Of a stretch of 64,000 nucleotides of DNA, positions 32,601 to 44,114 are shown piece after piece. Below the pieces are notes generated by a model. It was not told the DNA's origin and made no database searches. It saw only the letters and a list, made by a program, of their open reading frames with translations. A program made the position numbers and the translations under genes. Every line of letters begins with the position of its first letter. Position 1 is the stretch's first letter. Origin of the DNA: Lunularia cruciata (Eukaryota > Streptophyta > Marchantiopsida > Lunulariales > Lunulariaceae); NCBI GenBank assembly GCA_948567375.1, contig OX419758.1, positions 14,203,001 to 14,267,000 of the forward strand, in the 5' to 3' direction.

Positions 32601-33277
32601 AGAATTCTAAACAGGCAAGCACCGGATTCTCTCCTTTTTTTCTCAATTTTGACCAAGATCTGCTTGTCCCAGATTTTCTTCTTTCTCCTCCTTTGTCTCA
32701 AGTCCCCCATACTTCAACCTTCTTGACCACCATCTCCGAATCTCTCCAACAAGCCAAATCTCACCTCCTTGTTGCTTAGAATCATCAAAAAAATATGCGG
32801 ACCATCATCATTGTGATCTCACCCTTGAAGTTGGTGATAAAGTTATGTTATCCTCTAGTAATCTACTCCTCCCACTTGATACCCAAGTTTGTTAACTTGC
32901 CCCTAATTGGATAGGACCTTTTGATGTCACCTAAATTGTCTTTCCTATTGCTTATTGACTTGCCTTGCCTTGTCATATGCGCATCCATCCTATCTTTCAT
33001 GTTTCCAAGTTGAAACCCTTTATTCATAACCCCTCTTCTTTCTCTTCTTGAGTCCAACCCCCTCCTCCCCCTATCCCTATCAATGATCATGAGGAGTACA
33101 AAGTTGATCGTATCCTTGCATGTTGCCACATCCACCGAGGACACCGCCAACATAGGGTATCCTCTTCATGATGCCACTCAGGAACCTCTTTCTCACCTCC
33201 AGAATGCACAGATGGCCATCTAGGAGTTTGATCCTTCAATGGCAATGAGGACATCACCAACTAGCGGTGGGGGAATA
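29667..33277 (+). pseudogene. pol of element D: PR-RT-RH-IN-chromodomain, decayed
   Basis: Protease lies at about 29680-30090; the active-site segment reads 'ILVDSRS' in place of DSGS. RT lies at about 30470-31240, with 'FGLTNAPTVFMDQM' and the intact 'FLDDILIYS' near 30966. RNase H is at about 31390-31750 and integrase at about 31990-32600, with 'ISDRDPCFTGKFW' and 'YHPQTNGKNGRAN'; the last has GQTE changed. The chromodomain end is near 33090-33190 but is shortened. Frames change several times. It gives useful sense-codon comparisons for the stops in element B. Confidence 0.88.
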
Positions 33278-33700
33278 TGTAACAGTATGGAATTTAGCAA
33301 TGTAGTTAGTAAGGCTAACAAAGTAGAGAATAAGCTAAATTAGCCTAGAATATTCCAAAAGCATCTACAAAGCTTCTTGGGAAGCTTCCCGACTAGTTAA
33401 CTTGCACTCCAAGTAAGAAGCTTCTAGAAGTTTTTAACTAGCTTAGCTTGCATGACAAGTAGGCAGTTTCTAGAAGGAAGCTTCTTGAGAATTTTTCTGG
33501 TTAACTCGGCTTGCACTCTAAGAAAGTGGCTCAAGGAAGCTTCTTGAGAAGCTTCTTGAGAAGCTTCTCAAGGGCCTTGTATGTTATCTATAAATACCAA
33601 AGCCAAAGCTCATGCTAGGCATTTGGAGTTTTCCCTCATTCAAGTGTCCCAAGGTGAGTTTCCATTCTCCTATTTCTCTCCTTGGATTCGGTCTTTTATA
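33278..33700 (+). repeat. 3' LTR of element D
   Basis: The 423-bp LTR starts TGTAACAGTATGG after a GGTGGGGGAATA polypurine tract and ends TTTTATA. GAA/TTC boxes occur at about 33370-33430 and 33475-33560. Confidence 0.9.
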
Positions 33701-33820
33701 GTAACCCCTTCATGATGTCACCTAGGAGCCTCTTTCTCATTTCTATGATGCATGAACGGCCATCTAAGAGTTTGAAGCTTCCATGGTGACGAGGATATCA
33801 CCAACTAGAGGTAGGGGATA
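33701..33820 (+). pseudogene. Last part of element C pol
   Basis: This continues the C chromodomain after the D insertion ('PFHDVT.EPLSHF'-like) and runs into GGTAGGGGATA, the polypurine tract before the C 3' LTR. Confidence 0.8.
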
Positions 33821-34204
33821 TATAACAATATGGAGTTTACTAACAAGTTAGTCAAGACCAAAAAAGTAGTAAATATGCCAAATTAGCCAAGAATTAAAAG
33901 AATGTTCTAGAATCATCTAGAAATTTTGTTAGTATCTTCCAAGTATTGAGTAATATATATGCCAAGTAGATGAATTTTAAGAGGAAACATCTTGGGCGCT
34001 TCCCAACTAGCTTAGCTTGCACACCAAGTAGGAGGCCTTTAGAAGGAAGTTTCTTGAGAAGCTTCCCAAGAGCGTTGTATTTTTCCTATGAATACCAAAG
34101 CCTAAGCTCATGCTATGCATTTGGATTTTACCTCATTCAAGTGACTCAATGTGATCTTTCACTCTGGTCTTCTATTCTTTTATTTCTCTCCTTGGTTTTT
34201 TAAA
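33821..34204 (+). repeat. 3' LTR of element C
   Basis: The 384-bp LTR starts TATAACAATATGG and shares the C-specific block with the 5' LTR at 25439. It ends in TTTTTTAAA, with the terminal CA mutated to AA. Only 29 bp separate it from element E. Confidence 0.85.
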
Positions 34205-34233
34205 ATAAGTATATCCTACATATCCATTAAGTA

Positions 34234-34671
34234 TGTAACAATTTGGAGTTTAGCAGCAAAGTTAGTAGGGCTAACAAAATAGCAAATAAGACAAGTTAGC
34301 CTAGAATATTCTAGAAGTATCTAGGGAACTTATTGGGAAGCTTCTTGGTCAGCTTAGCTTGCACCCCAAGTAGGTATTTTCTAGAAAGAAGAATCCAGAA
34401 GCTTCCAACTAGCTTAGCTTGCACGACAAGTAAAAAACTTCTAGAATGAAGCTTCTTGAGAAGCTTCTCAAGTAACTTGGCTTGCACTCCAAGAAAATGG
34501 CTCAAGGAAGCTTGTTGAGAAGTTTCTCAAGGGCCTTGTATGTTCCCAATAAATACAAGAGCCAAAGCTCATGCTAGACATTCAGAGTTTACCCACATTC
34601 AAGTGTCCTTATGTGATCTTCCATTCTCCTATTTCTCTCCTTGGTCTTGGTCTTGGTCTTGGTCTTTTACA
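34234..34671 (+). repeat. 5' LTR of element E
   Basis: The 438-bp LTR starts TGTAACAATTTGG and ends TTTTACA. Near its end TTGGTC is repeated four times (about 34641-34664), against two in the 3' LTR. GAA/TTC boxes are present. The primer site TGGTATCAGAGC follows at 34673-34684. Confidence 0.92.
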
Positions 34672-34941
34672 TTGGTATCAGAGCAAGAATAGAATGGATG
34701 GAATTTATGGACCACCAAATCTATTTCTGCCAAACCATTGGGATTTTTGTGTCCAGGTACTACCCAAGCATCATTTCACACAATTCATCACCTTGCACTT
34801 TGGGTAGGATTTTGTGCATATGATCACCTTGTTTGAGGAACCCTTGATACTTTTGGTTCTAACTTATGGGGAATGGTGGGCGTGCTACATTTATGTGTTA
34901 ATAAATTAGGTAAATTGGGAGTAATGGGATAGAGTAGTAGC

Positions 34942-35602
34942 CATGGCGGAAATACCAGACGTTATAATTACTATGCAGCATCAAATCAAGCACCTTACTC
35001 AATTGTTGGATGAATGAGACCAACAACGACAAAAACATGTAGAGAGAGTACCAATTTGAGATGAAGAAAATCAAATTGATTTCCAAAACCCAAGGTGTTT
35101 GAAGGCAATAATCCTTTGGGGATAGTGGAGAATTTTTTGTTTGACTACAAATGTTACTTTGAAGCTACTAATCCTCAAGATGAACAAAAATAAATTCTTT
35201 TGGCTTCTAGCCAAAAGGATGGTGTTGCAAAACTTTGGTGGCGATTCCGAGTGGAGCAAGCTGAATGATAGATTGTTACACCAATCTTGACATGGGCAGA
35301 ATTCAAGGATACAATACTTGGTCAATTTCAAATTATAAATATCACCCAAGCCACACAAGATAAATTTGCAGAGTTAAAGCAAATTGGCTCAGCAAAGAGT
35401 TACATCATGCAATTTCAAAAACTTGTCATGCATATTCTAGATATACAAGAAGGTGAAGTTCTGGATTGATTTCTGAGGGGCTTGAAGTCACAAACCAAAT
35501 TGGAAGTGACCATGTGAGAACCACAAAACATGGAAGAAGCCATGCAATTGGTTGAGTGTTTTGATTCTTTGGTTGGTTGAGTGCTTTGATTCTTTGATCT
35601 CC
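34942..35602 (+). pseudogene. gag of element E, truncated
   Basis: Starts with ATG and a sequence matching the N-terminus of B gag. The capsid domain is recognisable at about 35100-35560 through several frames. It ends in a short tandem duplication of the 'TTGAGTG(T/C)TTTGATTCTTTG' segment (about 35551-35600) at the deletion junction with integrase. No zinc knuckle remains. Confidence 0.8.
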
Positions 35603-36840
35603 AACTTGTGCGCCTTCAAGAAGCCCATGATTTACCAATTTCAGGTCACATGGGTGTGGAAAAGACCTTGGGTACCCTCTTATGCCAATGTCATAATATG
35701 TTTGAGAGTTTGTCTGACTGTGTGCAAGTTGCCAACATAACAACCCCAGTAACCAAAAACCGAGTGGACTTTTACAACCACTCCCCATTCTATCTACTCA
35801 TTAGGAACATGTGAGCTTAGATCTTATCACCTTCTTGCCCAAGACAAAGTAAGGTTGCACAACAATTGTGGTGTTTGAGGATAAGCTTAGTAAGTAAATC
35901 CATTTGGCACCAATGGTTGATACTGTGGATGATCCAACCTTGGTGCAAATCTACTTTGATAATGTATTCAAGCATTATGAGATGCCATGTGTACTCATTT
36001 TTTACTGTGATCCTCATTTCAATAGAAGTTTTGGTAGGTACTCTTCTAGATACTCAACACCAAGCTTGCTTTGTCCATAGCCTAACATCCTCAAACTGAT
36101 GGAAAAACTGAAAGTGCAAATTACACCTTGGAAGATATGGTTTATGCCTTCACCAACATTCACCATACCAACTAGAATGAATATCTTGTAGCTACGGAGT
36201 TTACATATAATAATTTCTAAACAGGCAAGCACTAGATTCTCTCCTTTCTTTCTCAATTTTAACCAAGACTCACTTGTTCTAGACTCCATTCTTGCTCCTC
36301 CTCCTCCATCTCATGTCCCTCATACTTTTATCTTCTTGACCACCATCTCCCAATCACTCCAACAAGCCAAATCTCATCTCCTTGTTGCTCAAAATTGGTA
36401 GAAACAATATGCGGATCACCATTGTCATGATCTCAACTTTCAAGTTGGTGATAAGGTCATGCTCTCATCCAATAACCTCCCTCTCCCACATGATACCCAA
36501 GTTCGTAAACTTACCTCTAATTGGATAAGACACTTTGATGTCACCCAAATTGTCTATCTTGTTGCTTATCAACTTACCTTACATAGTCATATGCGCATCC
36601 ATCCTGTCTTTCATAGTTCCAAGTTGAAACCCTTTGTTCCTAACCCCTCTTGTTTTTCTTCTCAAGTCCAACCTCTCCCTCCTCTCATCTCTATCAATGA
36701 TCATGAGGAGTATGAAATTGATCGTATCCTTGCATATCGCCGCATTCAACAAGGCAATTGACAACATAGGTAGTACAAGGTCCTTTGGAAATGGTATCCC
36801 TTTCATGATGCCACATGGGAACCTCTTTCTCATCTCTAGA
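35603..36840 (+). pseudogene. Integrase and chromodomain of element E, decayed
   Basis: Begins inside the zinc-binding region ('HMGVEKTLG', then a shortened part with 'NSDW' losses), continues through the core with frame breaks, and keeps the integrase tail at 36459-36700. The chromodomain near 36700-36840 ends with TAG at the same point as in B. Protease and RT are absent upstream. Confidence 0.82.
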
Positions 36841-36914
36841 ATGCACAACTGGCCATCTAGGTGTTCAAAGCTTCACTGGTGACAAGGATGTCACCAACTA
36901 GCGGTGGGGGAATA

Positions 36915-37304
36915 TGTAACAATATGGGGTTTAGCAACAAAGTTAGTAGGGGTAAAAAAATAGCAAATAAGACAAATTAGCCTAGAATATTCTAGAATTA
37001 TCTAGGAAGCTTCTTGGGAAGCTTCTTGGCCAACTTAGCTCGCACTCCAAATAGGTAGCTTCTACAAGCTAGCTTAGCTTACACGCCAAGTAAGAAGCTT
37101 CTTGAGAAGCTTCTTGCTTAACTTGGCTTGCACTCCAAGAAAGCAGCTCAAGGAAGCTTCTTGAGAAGCTTCTCAAGGGCCTTGTATGCTCCTTATAAAT
37201 ATAAGAGCAATGCTCATGCTAGGCATTTGGAGTTTACCCACATTCGAGTGTCCTAATGTGATCTTCCATTCTCCTATTTCTCTCCTTGGTCTTGGTCTTT
37301 TACA
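36915..37304 (+). repeat. 3' LTR of element E
   Basis: The 390-bp LTR follows a GGTGGGGGAATA polypurine tract. It ends TTTTACA and is followed by the target duplication AAGTA. Confidence 0.92.
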
Positions 37305-39090
37305 AAGTATGACCACAATTTTATTAAATATTATCTAGCCATTTCTCCCCATGAAGAAGAAGTTCTTTCCAAAGGAACACACTCCTTTGTAATTGTTTGT
37401 ATTCCCAACCCTTTGTCAACTATCAAGATGGTTATAAGTCTTGGGACCCCTAAAATTGATACCTACCTATACCCTTGATCTCTCCTTCAAATCTTAGATG
37501 TGCAAAGTAGCTTGTTCCAGTTTGCCTTTAAGCTACAAAATCTCTATATCATTCAATTTTTTTGACATCATAGAGCTGAATCTCCATCATACTCTTTATA
37601 GTCCCCTTGTCAAATTCACCACCAAGAAGTCTGCTGCTTGCTAAGCATATATATTAACCTTCTGAAGGTGATTGATCTTATCTTGCATTTCCTTCAATTG
37701 AAGTAGTTGTGAATCTACCACCCCAACTCAATCATTGGTTTTTTCTTGTAGCTCTACAACACTCTTTCTCAATGTTTCTTTAGTCAAGCACTTCTCCTTC
37801 AAGTATTGCCTTGAACTGTTTAAGCTCCTTTGCAAGTGGAACTTCTTCTTGATAAGTTGGCGATGCAACATACATCTATCGTACTAGGTCATTCAAGTTT
37901 TGCTAATCTGACCACTCACCTTCCATACCTTAGGTATGCTTCTTGCAAGAAAATTATTGCACCAATAATGTTATTCTTGCAAGAAGCGTACCCAAGGTAA
38001 GCATTCTCCCTATAATGGACATTATAGATTCATTAAGTGTCCCTATAATAGATATCTTTGAAGGTCCTTGCCTTAGCAAGGAATGGTTATACCTTTTGCT
38101 CATACATACTCCATTTGCAATAAAGATCCAATTGCATGATTGGGAAAACTCAGGATATCATTATAATGCATAATGTTCACCTTTGAAATTGAATATTTGT
38201 GTGTTTTCTCTATTGAATATAGCTTTCAATTAGGAAGTGTACCACTTACATTTTATGTCTTCTTGACTAGATTGTATATTCTCTTTGTTTACTTATTTGT
38301 AGTTAGTTCTAATAAACAGGATGTATAGAATATTATAAAGTTATAGTCCATCACAAGTGCTTCAATAGAAGACTCTATTTAAGGATGACTTATGGGTTGG
38401 AGTCCAAACCACCAACCGAAGATGACCTCCAAATTTTAATACTCTTCATATGAGCTTGGAAAGGAAGTAAGGAGACAAGGCAAAGAAGTCATGCAAGCAA
38501 TAACTCATGGAAACAAAAAGGAGCTATAGCTATAACCTTGGTTTAGATTTAAACACTCAAGCTTAGTAAAAAGAGTTATGATAAAAGAAAGAAGGAGAAG
38601 AGGACAATATTTCAAGGAGGAGTATTATGTAATGCTCTTTCTTCTTATTCATAACAAGATAGCAAGGACATTTCTTCCTAAGTATTTTTATTCTTATACC
38701 ATAGAAAAAGTCTATAGTAATTATATGTATGATTTTAAGGACATTGAAGGTAGGTGCTTGAATAAAGTCAAATATAATCACCATTGAAATAGTTTTATTA
38801 AAGTGATATCTCACTCTGAGTACATACTAAAACTTAGTCTAAGGGTAAATGTAACACCACAAGATGTACATTGTCTAATAGAATTTGGTTAGTATAGCAT
38901 TAATTATAACTAGTTAAGTAAGCTAGTTTAGCTAAATGAGGAGAAGGAGAAATATAAAATATCTACTTGTTAGATACTTAATAGACCTCTTGGTGAATTT
39001 TAACTTATATATAATTTTTTCATCAAAGTCGGACCTACTAGAAGAGTTTTATATTAGAGGGGGACTTATAAGGGATTTTATATTGGATGA
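37305..39090. other. AT-rich sequence, no recognised gene
   Basis: Contains a long imperfect hairpin (37927-37998, listed separately). It also has a stretch at 38190-38300 that resembles the copia LTR end at 23400-23560. A PPT/LTR-start-like AAGGGTAAATGTAACACC lies near 38843-38860. No coding domain was identified. Confidence 0.45.
37927..37998. repeat. Long hairpin: 25-bp arms with 2 mismatches
   Basis: The left arm at 37927-37951 and right arm at 37974-37998 are reverse complements except at two positions. The 22-nt spacer contains a second short inverted pair (ATTATTG/CAATAAT), so almost the whole 72 nt can fold on itself. It could be a tiny MITE remnant or a hairpin RNA source. The sequence alone does not decide. 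Confidence 0.8.
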
Positions 39091-39099
39091 TGGACATCC

Positions 39100-40560
39100 A
39101 TCCTTATGTAAAAATGGAAAACACAAGGGAGATACAAGGGTTATTCCTCCTTCTTCTTTCATGTCTCCTCCTAGAATTGCACACACCTCCAAAACATCTC
39201 CATCCAATTCATAGGCCTCCTTTCATACAAGTATCCAAAGAATATTGCCTTAATCTATTCAATTTGGATTTAAACAACCTCATTATTGATTCAACAAGGG
39301 TTCTTCAAGTGGGTTCCTTATATTCATGTATTGACAAACCATTTTTGGTCTTGTCATTCCTAAATGTAGCCTTGAGCCATGCCTTCATGCTCACATTTGG
39401 GTGGGTCTACTATGTGTCAAAGGTTATGGTATTTGGGGGCAATTTTTCTGGTATCAACAATCTCTGCCAATGCTCCTTGGTCCAAGAAAATATATTTTCA
39501 AGTAAGCTCTCTAGCATTGTATCCTTATTATCTTTGATTTCTTTGAGCATTGCATGATCTCTCAATTCCCAATTCCACAACAAGAATTTAAGCTTCTTGC
39601 TGCAGATAAAACCTGCTCTACAGGGAATTGCCCACTTGGCCAATCGGGGCAACTTGAGAATGATATGAAGCACTCTTCTATAGTGCTTAGGTGCTTGGGA
39701 TGCTAAACCCATGTCCTTCTCTTTCATCTCTAGGTAAGAAATATATTGCAAAGATGTAACTCTAAGTCTCACAACTTCTTGACAAAGGTGGGAAGAGGTC
39801 CTACTTGGCTAAGGATCACACTTGTCTAAACTGAAAAAGTGGAAAGGGGCTGGTCTGATCTGAGTTTTATGGTGTAGGCTGAACCATTATGAATTTTTGG
39901 TGGGTATGCCTTTGGTGAGTGGTCTTGATTTTTTGAACACATGTGAACATTTTGGTACATCAAACTGTGATTAAATCTAGTTTCTTGTTCCAACAGGACC
40001 ACCTTCATGTCATCAGGATCCATTTGAATGGATTGAATTTCAGGCCGAAGGTGGATGATTCCAAAGGTCTCTTTAGGCTGAAGGTTCTTTTGGGGCAAAG
40101 GTCTTTGTGCTCAATTTCCTCAAGGCCAGCTCCCTTCCTTGTGCAACCATTCTTGGCCTCTTGATGATGCACTTCTCCTTATTCCTTTTGTTCTGCTTGG
40201 TGCAATTTCTCCGCATGCCATTCTCTCTTTATGACATTTCTGGTCACCATAATTTTTTAAGCATGTTCTTTTCTCAACATTCTTACTACTTTTGAGTGGC
40301 AATTTGGGGAGCAATAGAGTTTGCCTTGGCTTTCAAAAGCTTCCAAATAGAAACTTGGTATGAGTGGTACTAACATTTGCTCAGCTACTTTGGCACTAGT
40401 GAAGTCATATTGCTTTATATGGAGGTTTACTATGACTGCCTTTTGCTTCCTTCTAGTGTTTAGTTGTTTTAAGACTCATGCATTCATAGCACATACCGCA
40501 ATATATTGTATCCAGTCCTCTAACGCTTTGCTCTGCATCCTCCTAGAAGCCATCCATAGA
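39100..40560 (-). pseudogene. Decayed protein-coding frame of unknown family
   Basis: Read on the minus strand from an ATG near 40556, a long stretch looks protein-like in pieces: 40560-40320 ('SKALEDWIQYIAV'), 40314-40120, 40098-39826 and 39772-39410 (120 codons open, Leu/Lys-rich, with 'LEMKEKDMGL' and 'NIFSWTKEHWQRLL'). After a frameshift it continues with 'MKAWLKATFRNDKTKNGL' at about 39390-39330. Stops and frameshifts occur between the pieces. No known retroelement motif was seen. It could be an old host gene copy, a DNA transposase or an unusual gag. Confidence 0.4.
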
Positions 40561-40920
40561 ACAGTTTCTACTCTCATTTCCTCGTACCCTGTCCTCTTGT
40601 AGGTGGTCTATTACTTGATGTATAATATTTCTTGACATACATGTTACTGATTACAAGACACTTACTAGGTACTTATTTTTATTGCTTATCTCTTGTTGCA
40701 TCTCCATGTGTTACCTATATACTAGTTCTCTGCACTCAATACTCGAGAGGTGTTTTGATTATGTCTTTACTCTGACTAACATTCAATTAGATAGATTCAC
40801 TTGATCTCCACTTCCAATGTTGCTATTCATTTCGGTTTGCTTATTTCATACTTATATCATATCATTTGAATAACATACATATCATGTGCAGTTTTAGTGG
40901 GATCATCATTATTTGTTCTT

Positions 40921-41160
40921 CGAACAGCTTCTATTCTCATTTCCCAATATATATAAGTAGAATAATATACACTAATATTAAGATGATTTAGAATGAGGAA
41001 TAGAATATTTAGCGTACCAACGTTCATAATTAAGTCCCTATGAACAGCTTCTATTCTCATTTCCCAATATATATAAGTAGAATAATATACACTAATATTA
41101 AGATGATTTAGAATGAGGAATAGAATATTTAGCGTACCAACGTTCATAATTAAGTCCCTA
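40921..41160. repeat. Tandem duplication, 2 x 120 bp
   Basis: Units 40921-41040 and 41041-41160 are almost identical; the first base pair differs (CG versus TG). The sequence is AT-rich and without coding potential. The near-identity implies a recent duplication. Confidence 0.93.
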
Positions 41161-44114
41161 TGTTGGTATTACATATCCATTGTAAGAATCTAAAACTTAA
41201 TTTTAAAATATCTATCTTATTATTATATCTTTCAAATCAACTTATCTACACACTTAATATCTAGCTAAAGTTGGCACCATGCATATATTAATATCTTAGT
41301 ATATTAGTATACATGTGTGTCTATGTATTCATTCAAATTTTAATGACTATGAGAAGTGATTTGGTTAGTTGAGCTTGTCATATTTTATAATAGCTAAATT
41401 CCAGATAAGGAGTTATATCCATATTCCTCAATATATCATTAATTGTATTGATGGATATGTTAGTGTCTATCTACTATCTAATTTATAATTTTTCTTGTAT
41501 CTCCCATCTTTTCCTCTAATTATACAAATGAATAGATAATGATTATGTATCAATATTCATGCTAATTCTTAGATTTCACCATAGGTGCATGTTTCATTGA
41601 AGATATGGGTTTGAAAGATAGTAAATTAGCAATATCAAGTATGAAGTTGTTGAAATCACCAGTGAGTTATCATATAGAACTATGGAGAACTCGATCACAA
41701 AAGATAATATGGAAAGGTGTATTGAGGAAGGAGATAAGAAGAGGGCTTTTCTTACGAGTCAACATATCTTCTTACGAGTCAACCTCAAGATCAAGATGTA
41801 GATTATTTTCACGATCAATTGTATCAAAGGCATTTGCATCATAAAGAGGAGAACAAGTCTTATGGAACATTGTCCGAAGGAACAAACAACATCAAGATAC
41901 TATATTAACTTCTTATTATATTGTTATAATAAGCAAGTATCATTACATTATAATGTATTTATAATATAAAGGTATATTATCTCCATAGCAACTTTATGCA
42001 CAGAGTGCTAATAGTTGATTGTATAACTCTGATTCCGGTCGTGAAGTTAGCAATGATATTGAATATAGCTGTAATACTTGTTTCCTTGCCCTTGACTAGG
42101 TTCGGATCCTATATCTCAGACCTTACCACGAGTACAAGGTCAGAGTACGGTCAGAGTACAAGTACCAGACGAGATAGTCCCGGGAGTGTTAATGGACTAC
42201 ATGGGCTGCGAACCAAGGAAGGAAGTATTCAAAGCAGAACGGACAAGCACTAGTTGCGGAATCAGTAACTTTCTAAACCAATGATGTGAAGTGGACCCAA
42301 CAGCGGATAAGTAAGGTCATGGCTTGCTGAATTTTGGATAAAATTGTAAACATTTAGAGATAATTTTTAATAGTCCCGGATGGCATGGACAATAACCAAA
42401 ACACAACGAGACTCTCAGGGCTCAAATTATGTATATTCAAGGTGTCCTTCAACGTATCATGTGTGAATGTGTGTAACCTTGAGTCTGATGTCTATGTGTA
42501 TCAACTTGACTCTCCTCAAGAGTTCTTAAATTAGCAAGCCTGTAAGTTAAGCATAGTTGCCGTTTGGATGTCTAGATTTGGACTCCATCACCCATCTTGT
42601 AACCGAGCCGTGAATAGTTAGTTCGTGTTAACCTGTAGTGTGCTATATGAGTTCCTTAAAGGCAAATGTCTCTGTCCATGTCAATTAAATAGCCATCAGT
42701 CTCCCAAAATCCTCTAATCTCAACCAATAGACCATCTTGTTTAAGAGCTCAGTCCTTGGACTTAGATTTTCATTTTCTCAAACGGAAGTTCTCCTTGTAA
42801 CATCTGCACTTCTGCCTCCAAGGTTTTAAACCTTTTGACTTTCTTCAATTTTGTGGTCAGTATCTAAGGCAGCTGCTCTAGACTAGTGACCGTCCTATAA
42901 GCTCCGCCACTTGGACTGCTAAATCCAAGACCTTTGTATGTAGACTCATCAGGAGTCCCAAGCGCACTTCTTCTTCTTCAGTGGGCGACTCCTCTAGCTC
43001 CTCTTCTCTCTCCCTCCGTGCTGGTTTGTCTAGGTACTGCCAAGTAAAATCCTATCTAACTCAATCTTTGTTCTCTCCTAATGTTAACAAATTCTCACAA
43101 GTATGGTACAGTACTGGTGCGGCGAAATCGTGGTTTTGTGAAATTAACAAGAGTTTGGATCTCTTTCAGTTAGGAATTACGAAGTTACACCACCGTCAGT
43201 TACAGTGGTGTGACTTCGTGAAGTTTTCGATGACGGGACTTGGACTGCTAAATCCCGATATCGTCAAGTTCTCATATCGTGCCACAAGATACCTATTATA
43301 GAGTGTCTAATCTATTGAGAAAATCTTTACCAAGATTAGACAGGTTTCTCAATAACAACCCCGGGACTGAAGCTAAAGTCTACACTAATATGCCATTAGA
43401 AGTTTGCAGGCGCTCATTCTGAATCTGGACTAACTTCAGTGGATTCTTCACCAATTCGTATCTTCTTAGTATCGAGTACTAAGATTCCAGATTGTTGGCT
43501 TCGGTTTTAATGTGTCGTTCTCCGGCACACAACTCACTGGGTTCAACAGGTCTGCAATCTCGCTTATTTGTTTCATGCAGTGGAACAAGGGCCAGTTCTT
43601 CAGTACGCATTGCACAATTTAATCTCCAATTTAACAATTAGCTTCCCAAGGGCCCGGTCCCCATTTCTGCAGATTGAATGAAGGATGTCAGCTCCTCAGA
43701 AGGATTTGAGATTTGAAGTTGGATCAGATGCTAGTGGCCCTATATTGTTCAGTGTCATCCTTCATCATCATCGAGTATAACCACGAAGGGTTGATGCAGT
43801 TTAAATTTATACCGTGAGAACACTGTATTCATGATATGATAACTCAATAGAACTAAAGCTTTATCTCACAAAGCATGTCACAGCTGTTTGTGTCCACCCA
43901 AAGCTTGAAACATCTAACTGCTGTAACGTGTGAGCTTTACACAAGCACTACCGTAAGGATGCTCAGAATCTTACAGCCTAGATTCGTTTGATCACGGTTG
44001 AAGCAAATCACAGTTACTGTACTAGAGGTGCGCATATCCAGTACTCGACGAGCTTTAAGGTACATATGCCTCATAGGGCGATTGCATATGGTGCACATTC
44101 CTATCCTCTCTACG
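41161..44114. other. Left part of the gene island, no gene identified
   Basis: From about 42,000 on, the base composition is more balanced than in the flanking repeats and LTR sequences disappear. Short open frames (for example 41605-41844 and 42981-43301, the latter serine-rich at its start) show no recognisable domain. An 18-mer, ACTTGGACTGCTAAATCC, occurs twice, near 42912 and 43240. A hairpin lies at 43180-43218. Untranslated or regulatory sequence is possible but not shown. Confidence 0.4.
43180..43218. repeat. Hairpin, 14-bp stem with one G-T pair
   Basis: CGAAGTTACACCAC (43180-43193) and GTGGTGTGACTTCG (43205-43218) pair across an 11-nt loop. The single non-Watson-Crick position would be a G-U pair in RNA. 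Confidence 0.75.

Larger units (their letters stand above)
29303..33700 (+). mobile_element. B-family chromovirus element D, nested in C
   Basis: LTR-like ends lie at 29303 (TATAACAATATGG) and 33700 (TTTTATA). The target duplication GTAAC is perfect (29298-29302 and 33701-33705), and C's chromodomain sequence resumes right after it. A deletion joins the 5' LTR near 29655 directly to the last codons of gag, removing the primer site and most of gag. Pol is otherwise present in order but has many stops. Confidence 0.93.
25439..34204 (+). mobile_element. B-family chromovirus element C, interrupted by element D
   Basis: The 5' LTR is 25439-25847, and the matching 3' LTR is 33821-34204; both share a GCCAAGAATT...ATCTTCCAAGTATTG block that the other copies lack. 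Gag and pol run to 29265, where element D is inserted within the chromodomain coding region. The last part of C pol resumes at 33701. RNase H is fused to the post-integrase region near 28880, so the integrase core has been lost. The flanking 5-mers GCAAG and ATAAG match at only 3 of 5 positions. Confidence 0.85.
34234..37304 (+). mobile_element. B-family element E, internally deleted
   Basis: A 3.1-kb element with LTRs at 34234-34671 and 36915-37304 and a perfect target duplication AAGTA (34229-34233 and 37305-37309). It keeps a primer site, gag and integrase-chromodomain, but protease, RT and RNase H are absent, a deletion equivalent to about 2.5 kb of B. It is a non-autonomous derivative. 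Confidence 0.94.

Noticed and set aside
25434-34209. Target-site duplication for element C
   Set aside because: GCAAG and ATAAG agree at only three of five positions, so it cannot be claimed.
40921-41160. CRISPR or satellite array
   Set aside because: Only two contiguous units without spacers, in a eukaryotic context.
42981-43301. 106-codon serine-rich frame as a possible gene
   Set aside because: No domain, no splice context and a hairpin inside it; more likely chance in non-coding sequence.
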